Origin: Xiphophorus maculatus
Lineage: Eukaryota; Chordata; Actinopteri; Cyprinodontiformes; Poeciliidae
DNA: 64,000 nucleotides
Reading direction: 5' to 3'
Assembly (NCBI RefSeq): GCF_002775205.1
Contig: NC_036462.1
Location: 32,727,114-32,791,113 of the forward strand
In this document: positions 44,290 to 56,429 of the stretch, piece after piece
How positions within the stretch are numbered: the stretch's first letter is position 1
Layout: each line of letters starts with the position of its first letter
Notes under the pieces: generated by a model
Seen by the model: only the letters and a program-made list of their open reading frames with translations
Told to the model about the DNA's origin: nothing
Databases searched by the model: none
Position numbers and translations under genes: made by a program

Positions 44290-45520
44290 GGTGTAATAAT
44301 GAAAATATTTATGTTTTTTGTAAGCAAGAAGTATTTTCCACCTTAATTTCTTACTTCCGTACAGCTTTGATGAGCCTGTCATGCTGCTGTTATCCAGAAG
44401 GTGGCAGTGCCCACTTAGCTTTCATTTTACCCTCAGTGAAAGACAATTGAAGCCCAACATGTTTGTACTGCTACAGGAGAGAAGCAGATTTGAACAGATA
44501 AAGGTTTAATTTGTTTTGTGTGTAACACATTTAGCATGAAAAGTCAGTTTCTTATTGCTTCATAGAATCAGTACCAACACTGACAGGTTGGACCATAATG
44601 CAGGCATTTGAAGCTCCAACTGTACTAAGTTAACCATCTCGAAATGAAATTGAAACTGCATTTTGTAGTTACTATTTTTTTGTCATTTGGAAATTGAAAC
44701 ATGTAAATGTGACAAAAACAAAATAAATTGTTAAGGAAGCAAATACTTTGTACAACATGTAGTTAAAAACAAAATCAAAGAGGCTGACTTAGTCAGTCCA
44801 ACTTAATTTATTTTTGTCCTGCCAATTCACAACAAATATTGTGTCAAGGATGTTTGCAAGGGGGGGGGGAAAGCTGTATGCAGTGTTAGAATATGTTAAC
44901 AGGACAACTATTAGTTGTGTGTCCTGCATGTTGTAGGAGTTTCCCTGCTGTTCCCCCCAGTTGCTGCAAAAGAGAGGATGCAATCATTTGATTCAGCTAT
45001 GAGGAAACATCTAAAACATGCAGGACAATGGGCCTTTCTGAAACATCCAATTTATCAAGGTTAGTCATCGTCTCACCGCATGCTAAATATATTACACAAA
45101 TTTATAAACTAAACAAAATCCTCCTAAGACTAGAATTTAATTATGGTTGCCAAAAAACCTGATGCATTACTGCCACCAAGCTGTTCTATCCTCCAATCAT
45201 TACCATTTTTAATTACATCTGATCTTGTTATAAGAAACTTGAAGTTGGAAACAAAGATCTGTACTAAATACTGAGTTCTATTTTTCTACCGAATCAAATA
45301 CTAATTTCATTATGCATTAAAAAGCAAATGAATTATTTAAAAATGATACGATGTGATTATCGGGATTTTTACCCCCAATATTTTGTTAGTAACAGGTGAG
45401 TACAGAACGACAGGCCGTTTGTCCGGCAGTTCCAGTCGTTGCCCTCATGGGTTGTTTGAACAGAAACAGTCGCCACCAGTTTGTGGCTGTAATGCTAACG
45501 CTGAGAGATAAAGATCAGCC
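44290..45520. other. Intergenic, nothing recognised
   Basis: It is AT-rich; short frames only. Confidence 0.4.
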
Positions 45521-45529
45521 TCTTACATT

Positions 45530-45800
45530 TTATATAGATGTCCTCGAATGGCGATGAATGGGGGATCCATCCCAGCCTCGGTGACCCGTTCCGCCCAGCT
45601 GGGAGGCTCCCTCATCCACCCCTGTGAGGCGTTCACGCATTCCCTGCGTTTCTGGAGTGCTGTCTGTCAGCGCCTCCTTCCACTACAGAGCCGCTGACAG
45701 CCATTAATTATGGCACAGCGTGAACGAAGGCCATTCCTCTTTGCTGAAACATTAGTGCTCAGACACAGATGCTTCTGCATTCGGCCGTAGAGCGACGCCA
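45530..45800. promoter_or_regulatory. Conserved-looking noncoding block between cdc42 and wnt4
   Basis: GC-balanced, non-repetitive sequence with the near-palindromic homeobox-type site GCCATTAATTATGGC (about 45699-45713), CAGCTG and TGTGAGGCGTTCACGC. It could be an enhancer of wnt4 or cdc42. Confidence 0.3.
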
Positions 45801-45809
45801 CCTGGCCTC

Positions 45810-47300
45810 TGTCGGTCTTCGTCGAGTTTGACGAATGAGTCTAAATGTTTTTTGGGGGTTTTTTTGGTTTTCTTTCTGTTCTCTAGAGTCATTTGATCAC
45901 AGTTTGAATGCACACACACACACTATGCTGGCAGGTAGCTGAGGGTTACGGTGCTACACCCTCTTTTGAGAGACAATTTTATGATGATTTGCACAGATAC
46001 TGAGTTGTGATGAAAGGCATGCTGAGGATTTTAGCTTTTTATCTGAGCTGGGCAGTAAATCACCGGTTAGACAGCTCAGCTGTTTACAATGTGAGGTCTT
46101 CTGTGTGTTTTTGTCTATGTTACCATGGAAATAAGTCTGTATTTCTGGCTAAAACTGGGAGACGCCACTTGCCTAGCTATGATGTTTCACAATGTTTTCT
46201 TCTTTTTTTTTTACCTCCACCCAGAACACAATGTGGTTTTCAAGAAGATGTTAACTCAGTGGATTGGAGGTTTAACCATTGTTTTTTTTTAACCTCACCT
46301 TTCATTAATAGTTTAGGAATAAAGTGGCATCATGTGAAGCGCCGTCCTCTCTGACCCCTGAGCGGTGTGGGCTTCCTCACCTGCGCTGTCCGTGGATGGT
46401 TGAGATCTCATTGCCAGGTGTACCGATTACCTACATCTCTCATGACAATGTGAGCACCTGTTTTCTGCCAAGCAGCTTACTGTACAACAAGTACACATGC
46501 GGGGTCATAAAAATCGACTTTTGTGTTGAGTACGCCAGAATGTACGGCTGAGTATGCGGGGACCTTTACTGTTACCAGACTTAAAATTTTACTTTTGAGT
46601 CTGCGTCGAGTTCACGTCGAGTTCACGTCGAGTTCACGCGGACTGCTACAGAGTGAAGTTCATCTGAGTATCTGGGGAAGCCTTAATGTGAGCACATAAT
46701 CCTTCAGATGTCCACCAGACGCATCTGTCCAAAGGTCAATCTTCACTGCATTCTCAGTTGGAAACGGCATTCACATCGAACAGTTCTGAATACAACACCA
46801 AGCCGGGGGTAATAAGGGATTATCTTATCTTAATGTTGAGAGTTGCCGCAAACAGTTGCAAGGATGCGCAGCATTTGTGTGTTGGCTTCCCAGGTGGAAA
46901 AGAAACGGGGCTAGGCGCGCAACTAGCTCATCAAACTTGCTGGTATCCAGTCAGATTGTGGGAAATTAAGAATTTTGCCATGAGAAGTGCAGGCAGTCGG
47001 TACACTCGACTATGAATTTGCCACCGTCCATGGATGTTGTGCTCAGAGTCTGTGGAAGCCTTAACATACCATCCCCATAATGAAGCCTGTTGGTCTCAGT
47101 GCCGCAGTCCTGTGGTGATCCTGTAGATCAGCAGGAACAGAGAAGCTGATCAAAATTGACCGGATAATGGACGGAGCTAAATTCAAAGCAATTCTGGAAG
47201 ACGACCTGTTAGAGAGACTCAAAGTCTAGACCTAAAACCAAATGAATCTGGGGCAAGACGTTGAGACTATAGCTCCAAACAGAGGAGAGCTCAATATAAA
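45810..47300. other. Intergenic, no gene seen
   Basis: The only clear structure is the 11-bp tandem repeat at 46605-46637. Some frames are longer than 80 codons, but none resembles a known family. Confidence 0.4.
46605..46637. repeat. Tandem repeat, 3 x 11 bp
   Basis: Three exact copies of GTCGAGTTCAC. Confidence 0.9.
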
Positions 47301-47304
47301 TCTT

Positions 47305-47430
47305 ACTCTTCCATCCATCTATCCATTTTCTTACACGTTTCTCCTCAGTGGGTGCTGGTGCCTATCTGCAGCGGTCAACAGGCAAAAAGCAGGATTCACC
47401 ATGGACGGACTGCCAGTCCAGCACAGAATC
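47305..47430 (-). mobile_element. SINE-like (GGAT)n-tailed retroposon, minus strand
   Basis: Read on the minus strand it follows the element at 18079-18208: a GGACTGGCAGTCCGTCC start, then GATAGGCACCAGCACCC, then AGAAAATGGATAGATGGATG. Confidence 0.65.
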
Positions 47431-47737
47431 TACGTTTTAATTTTATAAAACATTTTCCTCCCATGTCACATTTATGAGCTACATAAGACACTGTCAGTAA
47501 GATCCATAGCCAAGGGAAAGCTTCCTGACGTATTCAGATCAGTAATCGGGCTCTGTGATTGGAGAACGTGCCTGGCAGCCAGGTGGCCGTCCCACCAGGT
47601 TAAAGTCGGTCGCTGGAACATTTATTTTGACACGGGAGGTTGCTGTTGCCTCACCGATACATGTAACACACACACACATGGTCTAGCCTCAGCCTGGTCC
47701 AGGTGCTAAGGGAAAGTTTCTGGCAGCTCAGTTGCTG

Positions 47738-47772
47738 ACAGACGCATGCTTGCACAGAAAGCATGCGTCTGT
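47738..47772. repeat. Perfect inverted repeat, 14-bp arms
   Basis: Arms 47738-47751 (ACAGACGCATGCTT) and 47759-47772 are separated by 7 nt. Confidence 0.9.
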
Positions 47773-47779
47773 GGAGAGG

Positions 47780-49020
47780 GCAGCGCATCGTTCTCCTCCA
47801 TACCAGCATGCAGAACCGCAGCTACGGCAGCCAAAGCCCCCATCAGCAGCATGATCTACCATCTGGGGTTGAGTGTGTGGGTGAGAGGAGTTGTCACTTT
47901 CTCTTCACCTAAATCCTCCCTCCTTCCCTCTCCCCGATCCATTCTTATCTGATCTGTCCACGCTTGTATAAACTGTTGTCTGAAAGGCATCAAATAAGTG
48001 TTTGGAATTCAGCTGTATCAGAAACGCTCTAAAGCTGCACAGATACAGTTGTTGGGAGCAGCATTTAGTGGTAATGTAATAGTTGTGGGACGCACTGCAG
48101 TTGGCAGCATCAACAAAAAATGCTGCCGGAGCTTTTAGATCTCGTTTATTTTACTGTGGATTGTGTTGTTTTTATCACCATAACAAAAAGCTTTTAATGT
48201 TTAACAAGGTAACGGCTGAGAGGTGAACAAGCACTAAAGCACTGCTGTCATGGTGGTTCTGTGCTGGGGAGTTGGGTTCATTTCACCTTTACAGCCTCAG
48301 TAGGCACTTCACAAGATGTAGAAGGAAGCTCTATTGGATCCAGTTTTTTTCCTCTATTCATCTGTCAAAGTAGCGTGGCCTTTACCTTCCTACGCAGCCT
48401 GGCTCAGTTCTCATCTCCCTTCATTGCTCTGTCTGGAATTTCTCTCATTGAGCTGTGTTTGTCCGGTGGAAATTCGACCTGGCCAATCAGCGCACGGCAG
48501 GAGAAGTCGCGAGCGAAGACGATGACTTCCTGCGCTGTTTTAGACGTGTAGTTTTAACTGTGGCTGTCGCGGCCTCCTATGTTCCAAAAACCAAAAAATT
48601 CCAACAAAGGCCGTGGGTAGTAACAGGCGGTTTGACTTGCATTCACTTCCGACTTGATTGTTTTGAAGAAAAAAATAAAAATCTTTATTTCTTGTAAAAA
48701 AAGAAAAAAATAGCGACAAAATAATTACTAAAAATATCTTACAACTTAGTGGAAAACTAAAGTAAACTTAAATTGATGTTTCAAGTACAAAAAATCATTT
48801 ACAAAACCTCCCGTCCACACCAGACATTTACCAAACAATAGACCTCCAGCAAGCACCCAGTGTGTTCTTAACTACTCAAATTAATGGGAGGGTCTAACAA
48901 TTACCAACGTAATCTAAATAATTCCAAATATAAAAATTAATTACTAATTTTGGTTCTAAACTAACTTAAATATATTCTAACTGCCCTAAGAAGAAAACTA
49001 AATTGGTAGAAATTACAATC
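47780..49020. other. Intergenic, nothing recognised
   Basis: Several overlapping frames at 48261-48697 look like chance; none matches a known family. Confidence 0.35.
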
Positions 49021-49037
49021 CACAAAATTTAGCATAA

Positions 49038-49450
49038 ATGGCCACAACAGTGGCAGTGGAGGAAGCTGTTCAGTCTATGTTGTCCAAGCCACAAATTATT
49101 GAGCAATTTTCATTGTGTGCATCCCATTCGGCAGAGGAGAGGACAAAGGTGAAAGTTGTTCTTGCCAGAATTACCACGACTTTTACTAGTTCAAGTCAAG
49201 CTGGTTCCTCCGTAGCAGCGGCTCACCTCCTTGGGTCTCATCCACGGCAGTGTTTACAAAACTAGGCTTAGAAACCAATCCAGATCATCTTCCTTCTGAC
49301 ATGCTTGTTGATTTAGTCAAATTGCTGACTATGCTTGAATATGTACGCCATTATTTCTTCCACTATGTCATAAACAGAGTTTCTCCTTACATCAGAGCAG
49401 AATTAGAAATGTTCCAAAGTCTGGATGCTGACCAGTTTTTTCGCAGGTGA
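49038..49450 (+). pseudogene. Unrecognised protein-like sequence in two frames
   Basis: Frame A from 49038 reads MATTVAVEEAVQSMLSKPQI and on to about TTTFTSSSQAGSS. Frame B from about 49210 reads SSGSPPWVSSTAVFTKLG, then HLPSDMLVDLVKLLTMLEYV, then NRVSPYIRAELEMFQSLDAD and a stop after QFFRR. Both halves have regular amphipathic composition and few rare residues, and join only by a frameshift near 49200-49215. I do not recognise the family. It may be part of a DNA-transposon protein, or a dead retrocopy. Confidence 0.4.
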
Positions 49451-49459
49451 TAGGCTACA

Positions 49460-50975
49460 TGGCAGGGCATTTCCTCCATCGTTACTAATGATTAAACATG
49501 TACCTTTGCCATAATGCAATATTTTATTCCATTGTATGAAATAGATGGACATTAATCTTCTTACCTTGTAAAAAGTGTTTGTGAGTACACAGAGCTGCCG
49601 GTTCTTCACCGTGTTATCATCGCCGTCTTCTGCTCTCATAAAAGGTGAACAATAAAATAACAAGTTTGGTTTGCAGCCTTGTCCGTTTGTTCACCTAATA
49701 ATTACTCTCACAGTGACATTAACTGAATTAAAGCTAACTGTCTGTTCACTGACCAGCTTTCCATTCTTTTGACATCCATCATGGCAGAGTGAGCCACTTT
49801 CTGAAGAGCGTGACAAAAGGTCAATACTGAGACTGAATTATGCATCACTGGACAATGTTTACCAATGACCATGCTTCTGAAGAAAATAAATATTACTGTA
49901 TTTTATGTAACTGTATCAGAGTAAACAGGTAAACAGAAATGCCTGGTAGACTTTTCAAATTTGTATTTTTTCCAGTTTTTTTCCTCTACTTCATATTTAT
50001 GTACCACTTCCACCTTTATCACTTAAAATCCCAATAGACTTTATTAAATATAAACATAACATAATAAACTTTGTAGGTGCAAAGTAACTAAATGCACGGA
50101 AGCTTAAGTCGTAGGCCTACGAATGGGATTTATTACAAGAAAGAAAGCTTCAGTGTGAGAGGATGAAGTTTTATCTTTGTGCAGAGTTCCGGTTCAGCCA
50201 CCGTTTTAGATGTCAAGATAAAAAAAACAGTGTGGAGCGGAGATCCAATAAAGTGTTGTGTGCTCATGTGACGTCATGCTGTGCCACGGCGGCTCTGCAT
50301 CTTATACAACGGAGCAAAAAACTGAAGACACAAGGGATGAGAGGGAGCAGAAGGTATGGTGTGTGTGTGGAGGGGGGAGAGGGGGGAGGCTAAGAGAAAA
50401 AGAATCGCCACTGTCATCACAAACAAGAACCATCTGTCTCATTTGTGTAACTTGTTTTCTTTTAATATGAGAAGTATGCTGGAGAGATCTGGGAGTTTGG
50501 GAGAGCGCTGGGAGGGCCAGGCTCGGAGCTAAAGCCGGCCTTCTCCTGGGTTCTCTGGGTGACTGGCATTAATATCCAGGCAACCCACACGGCTAACCCT
50601 GCAGACTCGCTACACACACCGGCCCAGACGCAGAGACGGCCCTGGGAAGTCTGCAAACCGGAGTATCAAGCAGATATGTGAAGCGAAATCAGCTTCAAGA
50701 TGAACGTCGAGTTAGATTTCTGATTTTAATGAGACAAAATCTTTGCCCGCTTACATCTTATAACTTTACTCGCTGCTGGAAAAGTACAGAAAATAATCAG
50801 TGTTGCAATGCATGATGAAAACCTGTGTTTGATACTATTTGATCTTTTAAAGTAGCTCAGCATTAGAGAGACTGAGAGGATTAAACCTCTGGTCACATGT
50901 ACATCCCACTGGGACCCGGAACATTCTGGAGGGACTATACAGTTAGGCTCAAAATTATCTATATACCTATCACAT
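49460..50975. other. Intergenic, no gene seen
   Basis: A GC-balanced patch at about 50,470-50,680 might be regulatory. Nothing else stands out. Confidence 0.35.
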
Positions 50976-50982
50976 TTATTTT

Positions 50983-51023
50983 TTCTTTAGTTGAATTAAA
51001 ATAATTTTAATTCAACTAAAGAA
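50983..51023. repeat. Near-perfect palindrome, 20-bp arms
   Basis: Arms 50983-51002 (TTCTTTAGTTGAATTAAAAT) and 51004-51023 have only one base between them. Confidence 0.95.
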
Positions 51024-51490
51024 TTTAGTTGCTAATATTCAGGTGGGCATCAATCAAATTTTAATTTCAATTTTCAAGTATTAGTATTGACACAAAAAAA
51101 TTGTTGATTTTTAGTTAGATTTTTACTAAAATACAGAACATCAAAAATGATTTACAACCTTCTCAAAAATTAATGGAAAAATCTAAGCATTTCTTGGAAG
51201 GCCTCCCTACCATCATCCTAACTTTTTGACCTTACTTTTTAGACACATTTTATCATATCAACTTTTAGTATTGACTTTAAGCTTTACAAATATCTTTTAC
51301 AACATCAAGATAAACAACAACACACAAATACACCTGTGCTGTACCCATTCATCTGTCCTGCATGTTTTTGGACCTGGAACAACAGAAATGTGAAAGAGTT
51401 TCACATCATTAATGGTTGTCTAATGATGCTCCATCAGTTCTGTAACAAAGAATATTTCAGTGGAATACATATTTCTCGTGCGACGTTTCC

Positions 51491-52352
51491 AGAAAGGCAG
51501 CACTGTCCCTCCCCTACCTGTTACTGTGTAGTGCGGTAGATGAAAAATGCTATGGCATGTACTGTAGTTCCTGGAACTTTGTAACTGACAGCCATCTTGG
51601 TAGGCAGTTGCTATGACAACAATAAACAAGTCACAAGCTTAGAACTAGCTCGTGCCTTATTCCTATGTAACGTATAAACAATTTAAGTACATTATGGCTG
51701 TTACTCAATTATAATTTTTGAGTACTCTACCCACCTCAGTGCAATACTAAGATAAATATCAGCAATATTTACTGGAGTACTTTCTACTGAACTAGCAAAA
51801 TTAGCTTAGCTAATGTGTCTTTTATCTGCAAGCTTAGATAGACATATAGTTACCACATGTACTTACTCTGACAGTCACCAGAACTTTGTCATTCACATGA
51901 AGAGTTCGTACATCATACAAAGCCTTTGAAACACAGATTCCATGCGTCCATGGATTTCAGGCCATGAAGCTCCTCCATGGTGTACGGACTCTTCGTGTCC
52001 ACTAAGCAGTGAACTGTCACAGTAGGAGATCAGAGGCAGCTTACCCACATCGTCTGACATGTTTCCATTCTCTGTCTCATATGGGTCAATCCCAAAAGCA
52101 ATGATGTTGTTGAAATATCTTTCTCTCGCACATTAGTGAACACTGCCCATGTATTTTCTTTATGTTGGTCTCAAAGCCATGGGTCAGCGTTGCGCTGCAC
52201 TTGCCTATCAAGATGCCGTGGATCACTTCCAGTTCAGACTTGTGGGAACAATGTGTAGGTCCTTCTGTCAAGGGAGAGAGAAGCGCCGTAGCATTTTTCA
52301 TCTACCGCACTGCACAGTAACAGGTAGGGGAGGGACAGTGCTGGCCTTCTTG
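51491..52352. mobile_element. Probable DNA transposon with long terminal inverted repeats
   Basis: The left end (51491-51556) and the right end (52284-52352) are inverted copies over about 60 bp with very few differences; the core is GCAGCACTGTCCCTCCCCTA / its complement, continuing through GTGCGGTAGATGAAAAATGC. The 860-bp element includes a minus-strand frame (52301-52086) with GPTHCSHKSELEVIHGILIG, which looks protein-like and may be a transposase remnant. The superfamily was not determined. Confidence 0.7.
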
Positions 52353-52359
52353 ATATGTC

Positions 52360-53220
52360 ACACCAAAACAACGACACGATGGAACATTTGAGCAGTTTTG
52401 AAAACCACAACCATTTGTTTTATTTGCACTTTATTAACTCACGCATAGACACACAGCCTGACTGCCAGTCTCTTGTCTTAGGCACAAACCACAATCCGCA
52501 TGAGAACTCCCTGACTGACTGTACCCCTGCACGTCTCACAGAGGGAGCGTACGGACACATAAGCCAGCAGACATTCCCAATCAGCGCGGCTCCCCGCCAC
52601 CCACTGCACCCAGGCCATGGCAGCGGTTTAATGAAGGACAGATCCCAGCCATCCCAAAACCACAAATGGCTGGAGTTGCACTCTCTGCAGAGGGGGAATC
52701 CAACTGGAACCACTGTAAGTCAAAGATATTGAAAGAGAAAGAACAAGAAGGCCAGAGTGGGGAGAGCTGGGGGGCAGTATGATATTAATAGGACAGAAAG
52801 AGGAACAAAGTTTGTGCCATGTGGTCCGCATTTCGCTGTAATCCATGATCTAGCCCGGCGTTCTGCTCTCCCCTCGTAGCCCCCTGCTCTGCCTCAGTCA
52901 AGTGGTCTCTGAAACCCAAGAGGCCAGTTCGGTTCTTCCCAAACCCGGACAGCCGCAGTCCCAGTGCTGCAGAAAACACATCCATCTCCTATTGATATAC
53001 TGTCTGTGCTGATACTGTATACGGCACATAAATAATGTTTATAGGTGTCACGGGGTGCAGGGAAAGACCTCGGGGTGTAATGCAGCACACACACAAACAC
53101 CCCCCCCACATACACACACACACGCACTCAAAATGCTGCACAAAGCAAACTGTGGTCACATAATAATACAGCTGAAGACACGGGAAATGGACGATTTTAT
53201 TGAAATATGTGAATGTCTGT
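52360..53220. other. Intergenic, nothing firmly recognised
   Basis: GC-balanced sequence with no supported exon. Confidence 0.35.
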
Positions 53221-53224
53221 CAGC

Positions 53225-53463
53225 AGTGTGTGGGCGTATGTGTGTGTGTGTGTGTCCTTGTTTTTCATACATTGTAAGGACCATTTTCCTAAGACATACT
53301 ACATTGTGGGGACCCACTGCTCCTTATGCCCAAAGCTAGAGTCCCATAAGAAGTGCTGTTTTTGGGTTCGGGGTTAGGGTTAGGCTGTAGAAATGAATAT
53401 AAAATAAATGGAAGTTGATGCAAAGACCTTGTGAAGGTATGAAGACATACTATATGTGTGCGG

Positions 53464-53514
<51 letters not shown>
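53225..53514 (+). repeat. Repeat with TGTGGGG and GGTTAGG words, copy 2, plus (GT)n
   Basis: It matches 9313-9480. A short GT run lies at 53,238-53,256 and a pure (GT)n at 53466-53514. Confidence 0.65.
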
Positions 53515-53517
<3 letters not shown>

Positions 53518-53619
53518 TTGTCTTGTGGTGAAACGCAATCTCTCATGTTTCTCATGGTTTCCCACTTTTTTCTTTAATATTTAATATTTATCATTCATAC
53601 ACACACTTACCTACACACA

Positions 53620-56429
53620 CAAACACCATATAATCTTTGTTTTATTAAAAAAAATGACAACACTGAACTTAAAAACATCATATTTCATTATCAGCATACA
53701 TTCATAGGCAGTATGGTCTTCTTCAGTGTCTTTACAGATTGACAGTTTATCTTTATGATATAAACACGTTATAGGGAAGCTTGGCTTTATGGTGGAGGTA
53801 CAGGAAGTCCTGACAGTGGCATTGATAACTTTATGTGTGTGTGTGTGTGTGTGTGAGAGTGAGTGCAATAGATGTACAGAAGGTAAGCGAATGTAAGTTT
53901 GAATACTCGTTGCTGTGTGCCGAGGGTTCTATGTGCGCTTGGAGAGAAAGTGCTTCAGTCATACTCAGAACATGCCCTCTGGATGACCCCTTTGGGTGTG
54001 AATATGTGTGTGTTTGTCTTTGGAGAGTTGGCTGGTACATGCATGTTATTCATGTTTGTATGAAGCAAACTTAACATTCTGACAGATGGCAACTAACGTC
54101 AACATCACTCCGAAAGAACACAAAAGGAATAATAGCAAGTCATTACAAATCTATTCTGGTAAATGTTTAGACAGAAGCTTTCAGGTGTCCTGGACAGTCA
54201 TGGCTGGATGCAGGTGTTGTTCTGTGGCGTCGTTTACTGCGTGTTAGTGGTGTAGCAAGACGGCCGGGTCAGAACAATGGACTACATTGCAAGTATGAGG
54301 CAAGATGTTAGCTCATTTTTAGGAAAAACTTGGAATCCCCACTCTTTTATGGCAGTTCCATCAGGCCAACTTGTGGGTTTTATTGACTTTATTATTGAAG
54401 TCAGACTGAGAAAAGAGGGAGAGCAAAAGGAGACGGTTGTAGCTCTCATGCTTGTGCAAAAGAGGACAAGAATCAGATGTTGGTTGGAGTAGCAGCCATG
54501 CTGCACAATTTTCCCAGAGCATTTCTGACACTATTTGGTCTTTGGTAGTGCAAGTGCTAAATCAGCACTTGGTCCATCTGCCCTGCTTAATGGCCAGAGA
54601 ACACATACTCAGGTTCACAGCCAGAGATTTTCTTACGACATTGGGCAGTGTGAACCCAACTTTGGTTTGACACTTACGGGACTCTACAAAGCAGATGCCA
54701 ACTTTCATCTCTTTCTTATATCTAAATAGATACTAATAAAACACTTTCTTCAATGCTTTACCAACAAACCTTTGGGCCAGCATTGTTACAAGTCTTTGTT
54801 TTTAAATCTCTTAACAAAAGGAGGCAACTCAAGTAGCATTTTTTTTCTTACTTCTAAATAAGAGTCTCAGATAAGTAGCTGTGTTTCCATTAACCATAAA
54901 ATTTAACACAACTGGGATTGCGAAAGTAAATTAATGGAAACAAAACAATAAGAAAACCTCATGTTTGTCAATGAAAAGTGTTTGCACCAGACTGAGGGTT
55001 TTTTTGGCTCTATCCAAATTTGTGTACTTCACAAAACTGTAAAAGAAACACTTTTTTGTATTGTTCGGATCATTTCAGTTTATACTCAGCAGTTTGTATT
55101 TTTAGCCAATGCACAGCTGGCTCTCCCAGAGCTCTCAAAGTATCACACAGTTCATTAAAAGTTGATTTTGGCATTCAAACAAGTTGAATCCGTAGCTATT
55201 CTATAAAATCGCCAACTACAATTTTGCAAAACACAGCTTATGTAGACGCTCCCAAGTATAAGGGGTTTGCTGCTCCGCCTGAATAAGACGTCTCCTCTGA
55301 TGGCTGAACTATGAATATATTTCTTATCAGTGTGTACATCCGTCACCACCTTAATTTTTAATTACTTATTGTGTGAGCAGACTCATTCATGTGTGATTTT
55401 AATTGCATTTCCCACCTACTGGAAATAAATGTTTTCTTACAATTATGTTAACATTAGCAGAATATCAATGTTTGAGCACATTTCTAATGGAAATACAGCT
55501 GCAGGTACAGATGGTCTGTCCTTAAGCTCTCATCTTCATATCCAGAAACCTGCCTTATAAACTGACACTAATTTTACTCAGGCCAGAAACATTATAGTGT
55601 TTTAACGTGTGCAAGATTTCTTGGCATGACCTCTTGCTACACCCCTACTGTGTATGCATGTATATTAGATTTGTTCGATACCCATCACCTGCCAGTGCTA
55701 TGAAACAAACCAGAAGGAGACGAAAGTGGCTTTTTCCTCTCCATTATTATCATTATATTCATCATCCTCATCGGAGGAAGAACCCAGTTGGCGTGTCAAC
55801 GTCAGCGTATTTCAGTGGCCAGTTAGGGACTCATGCACACTGAGAAACCCACAGAAGATCCACAGAAGGTTTGTGTTTCTCTGTGTTGTGCGGGTGCGTC
55901 CTCTGACAGACTTGCCGACTCCCTTTTTTCACATCCGGCTCTCCAAATGAGTCCTGGAAGCAGCAGCAACATCATCAAGCACAGTGGGCCGGCAACCCTC
56001 CTTCTGATCCCCAACCCCACCTCCACCCTCGACTGTACAGTCGCAGTTCCAAATTTGTCACTTCTTGTCCCAACTTATCTCCTTCTGTGTCCATCATCTG
56101 TCAATCTCCTCAGTCTCAACAAATAAGTTAGAGAATATAAAAATAAAAGGCATCAATGACAAACCAAATGTGAGCATGAGGGAGACAGGAAGAGAATGGA
56201 TGTTCTTTTATATAAAAAAAAATTTGACTCTGTTACTGGAAGTAGCCATTACTACAGCAGGATATATTTGCGTGATGATGATTGACCTGAAAGAATCATT
56301 GCCCATTGCTGTTTTAGGAGGGTGGGATGGTTTTAAAGCAGAAGAAGAGGGAGTTTCATGGAACTCCTTGCTCCCTCTGGACCGTCACTGAGGAGCCGTC
56401 TATCAACGTGGCCCTCTCTGCAGATTGCA
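53620..56429 (-). other. wnt4: Possible wnt4 3' UTR and downstream flank
   Basis: This stretch has no supported gene. On the minus strand a poly(A) signal AATAAA occurs at 53646-53641, giving a 2.8 kb UTR if used; nearer ATTAAA-type signals also exist, so the end is not fixed. It includes a short (GT)n near 53,833-53,855. Confidence 0.3.

Noticed and set aside
53365..53392. GGGTTAGGGTTAGG, resembling vertebrate telomere repeats
   Set aside because: Only two units, and the same words recur in the repeat family at 9313-9480, so it is not an interstitial telomere array.
54277..54492. A 71-codon plus-strand frame starting MDYIASMRQDVSS
   Set aside because: Composition is plausible, but there is no recognisable family, no upstream exon and it lies in the wnt4 3' flank; a mirrored minus-strand frame of similar length exists too.
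55823..56026. Minus-strand frame with a signal-peptide-like start (LCLMMLLLLPGLIW)
   Set aside because: It lies in the probable 3' UTR of wnt4, is only 67 codons, and resembles no family I know. A conservation test could reopen it.
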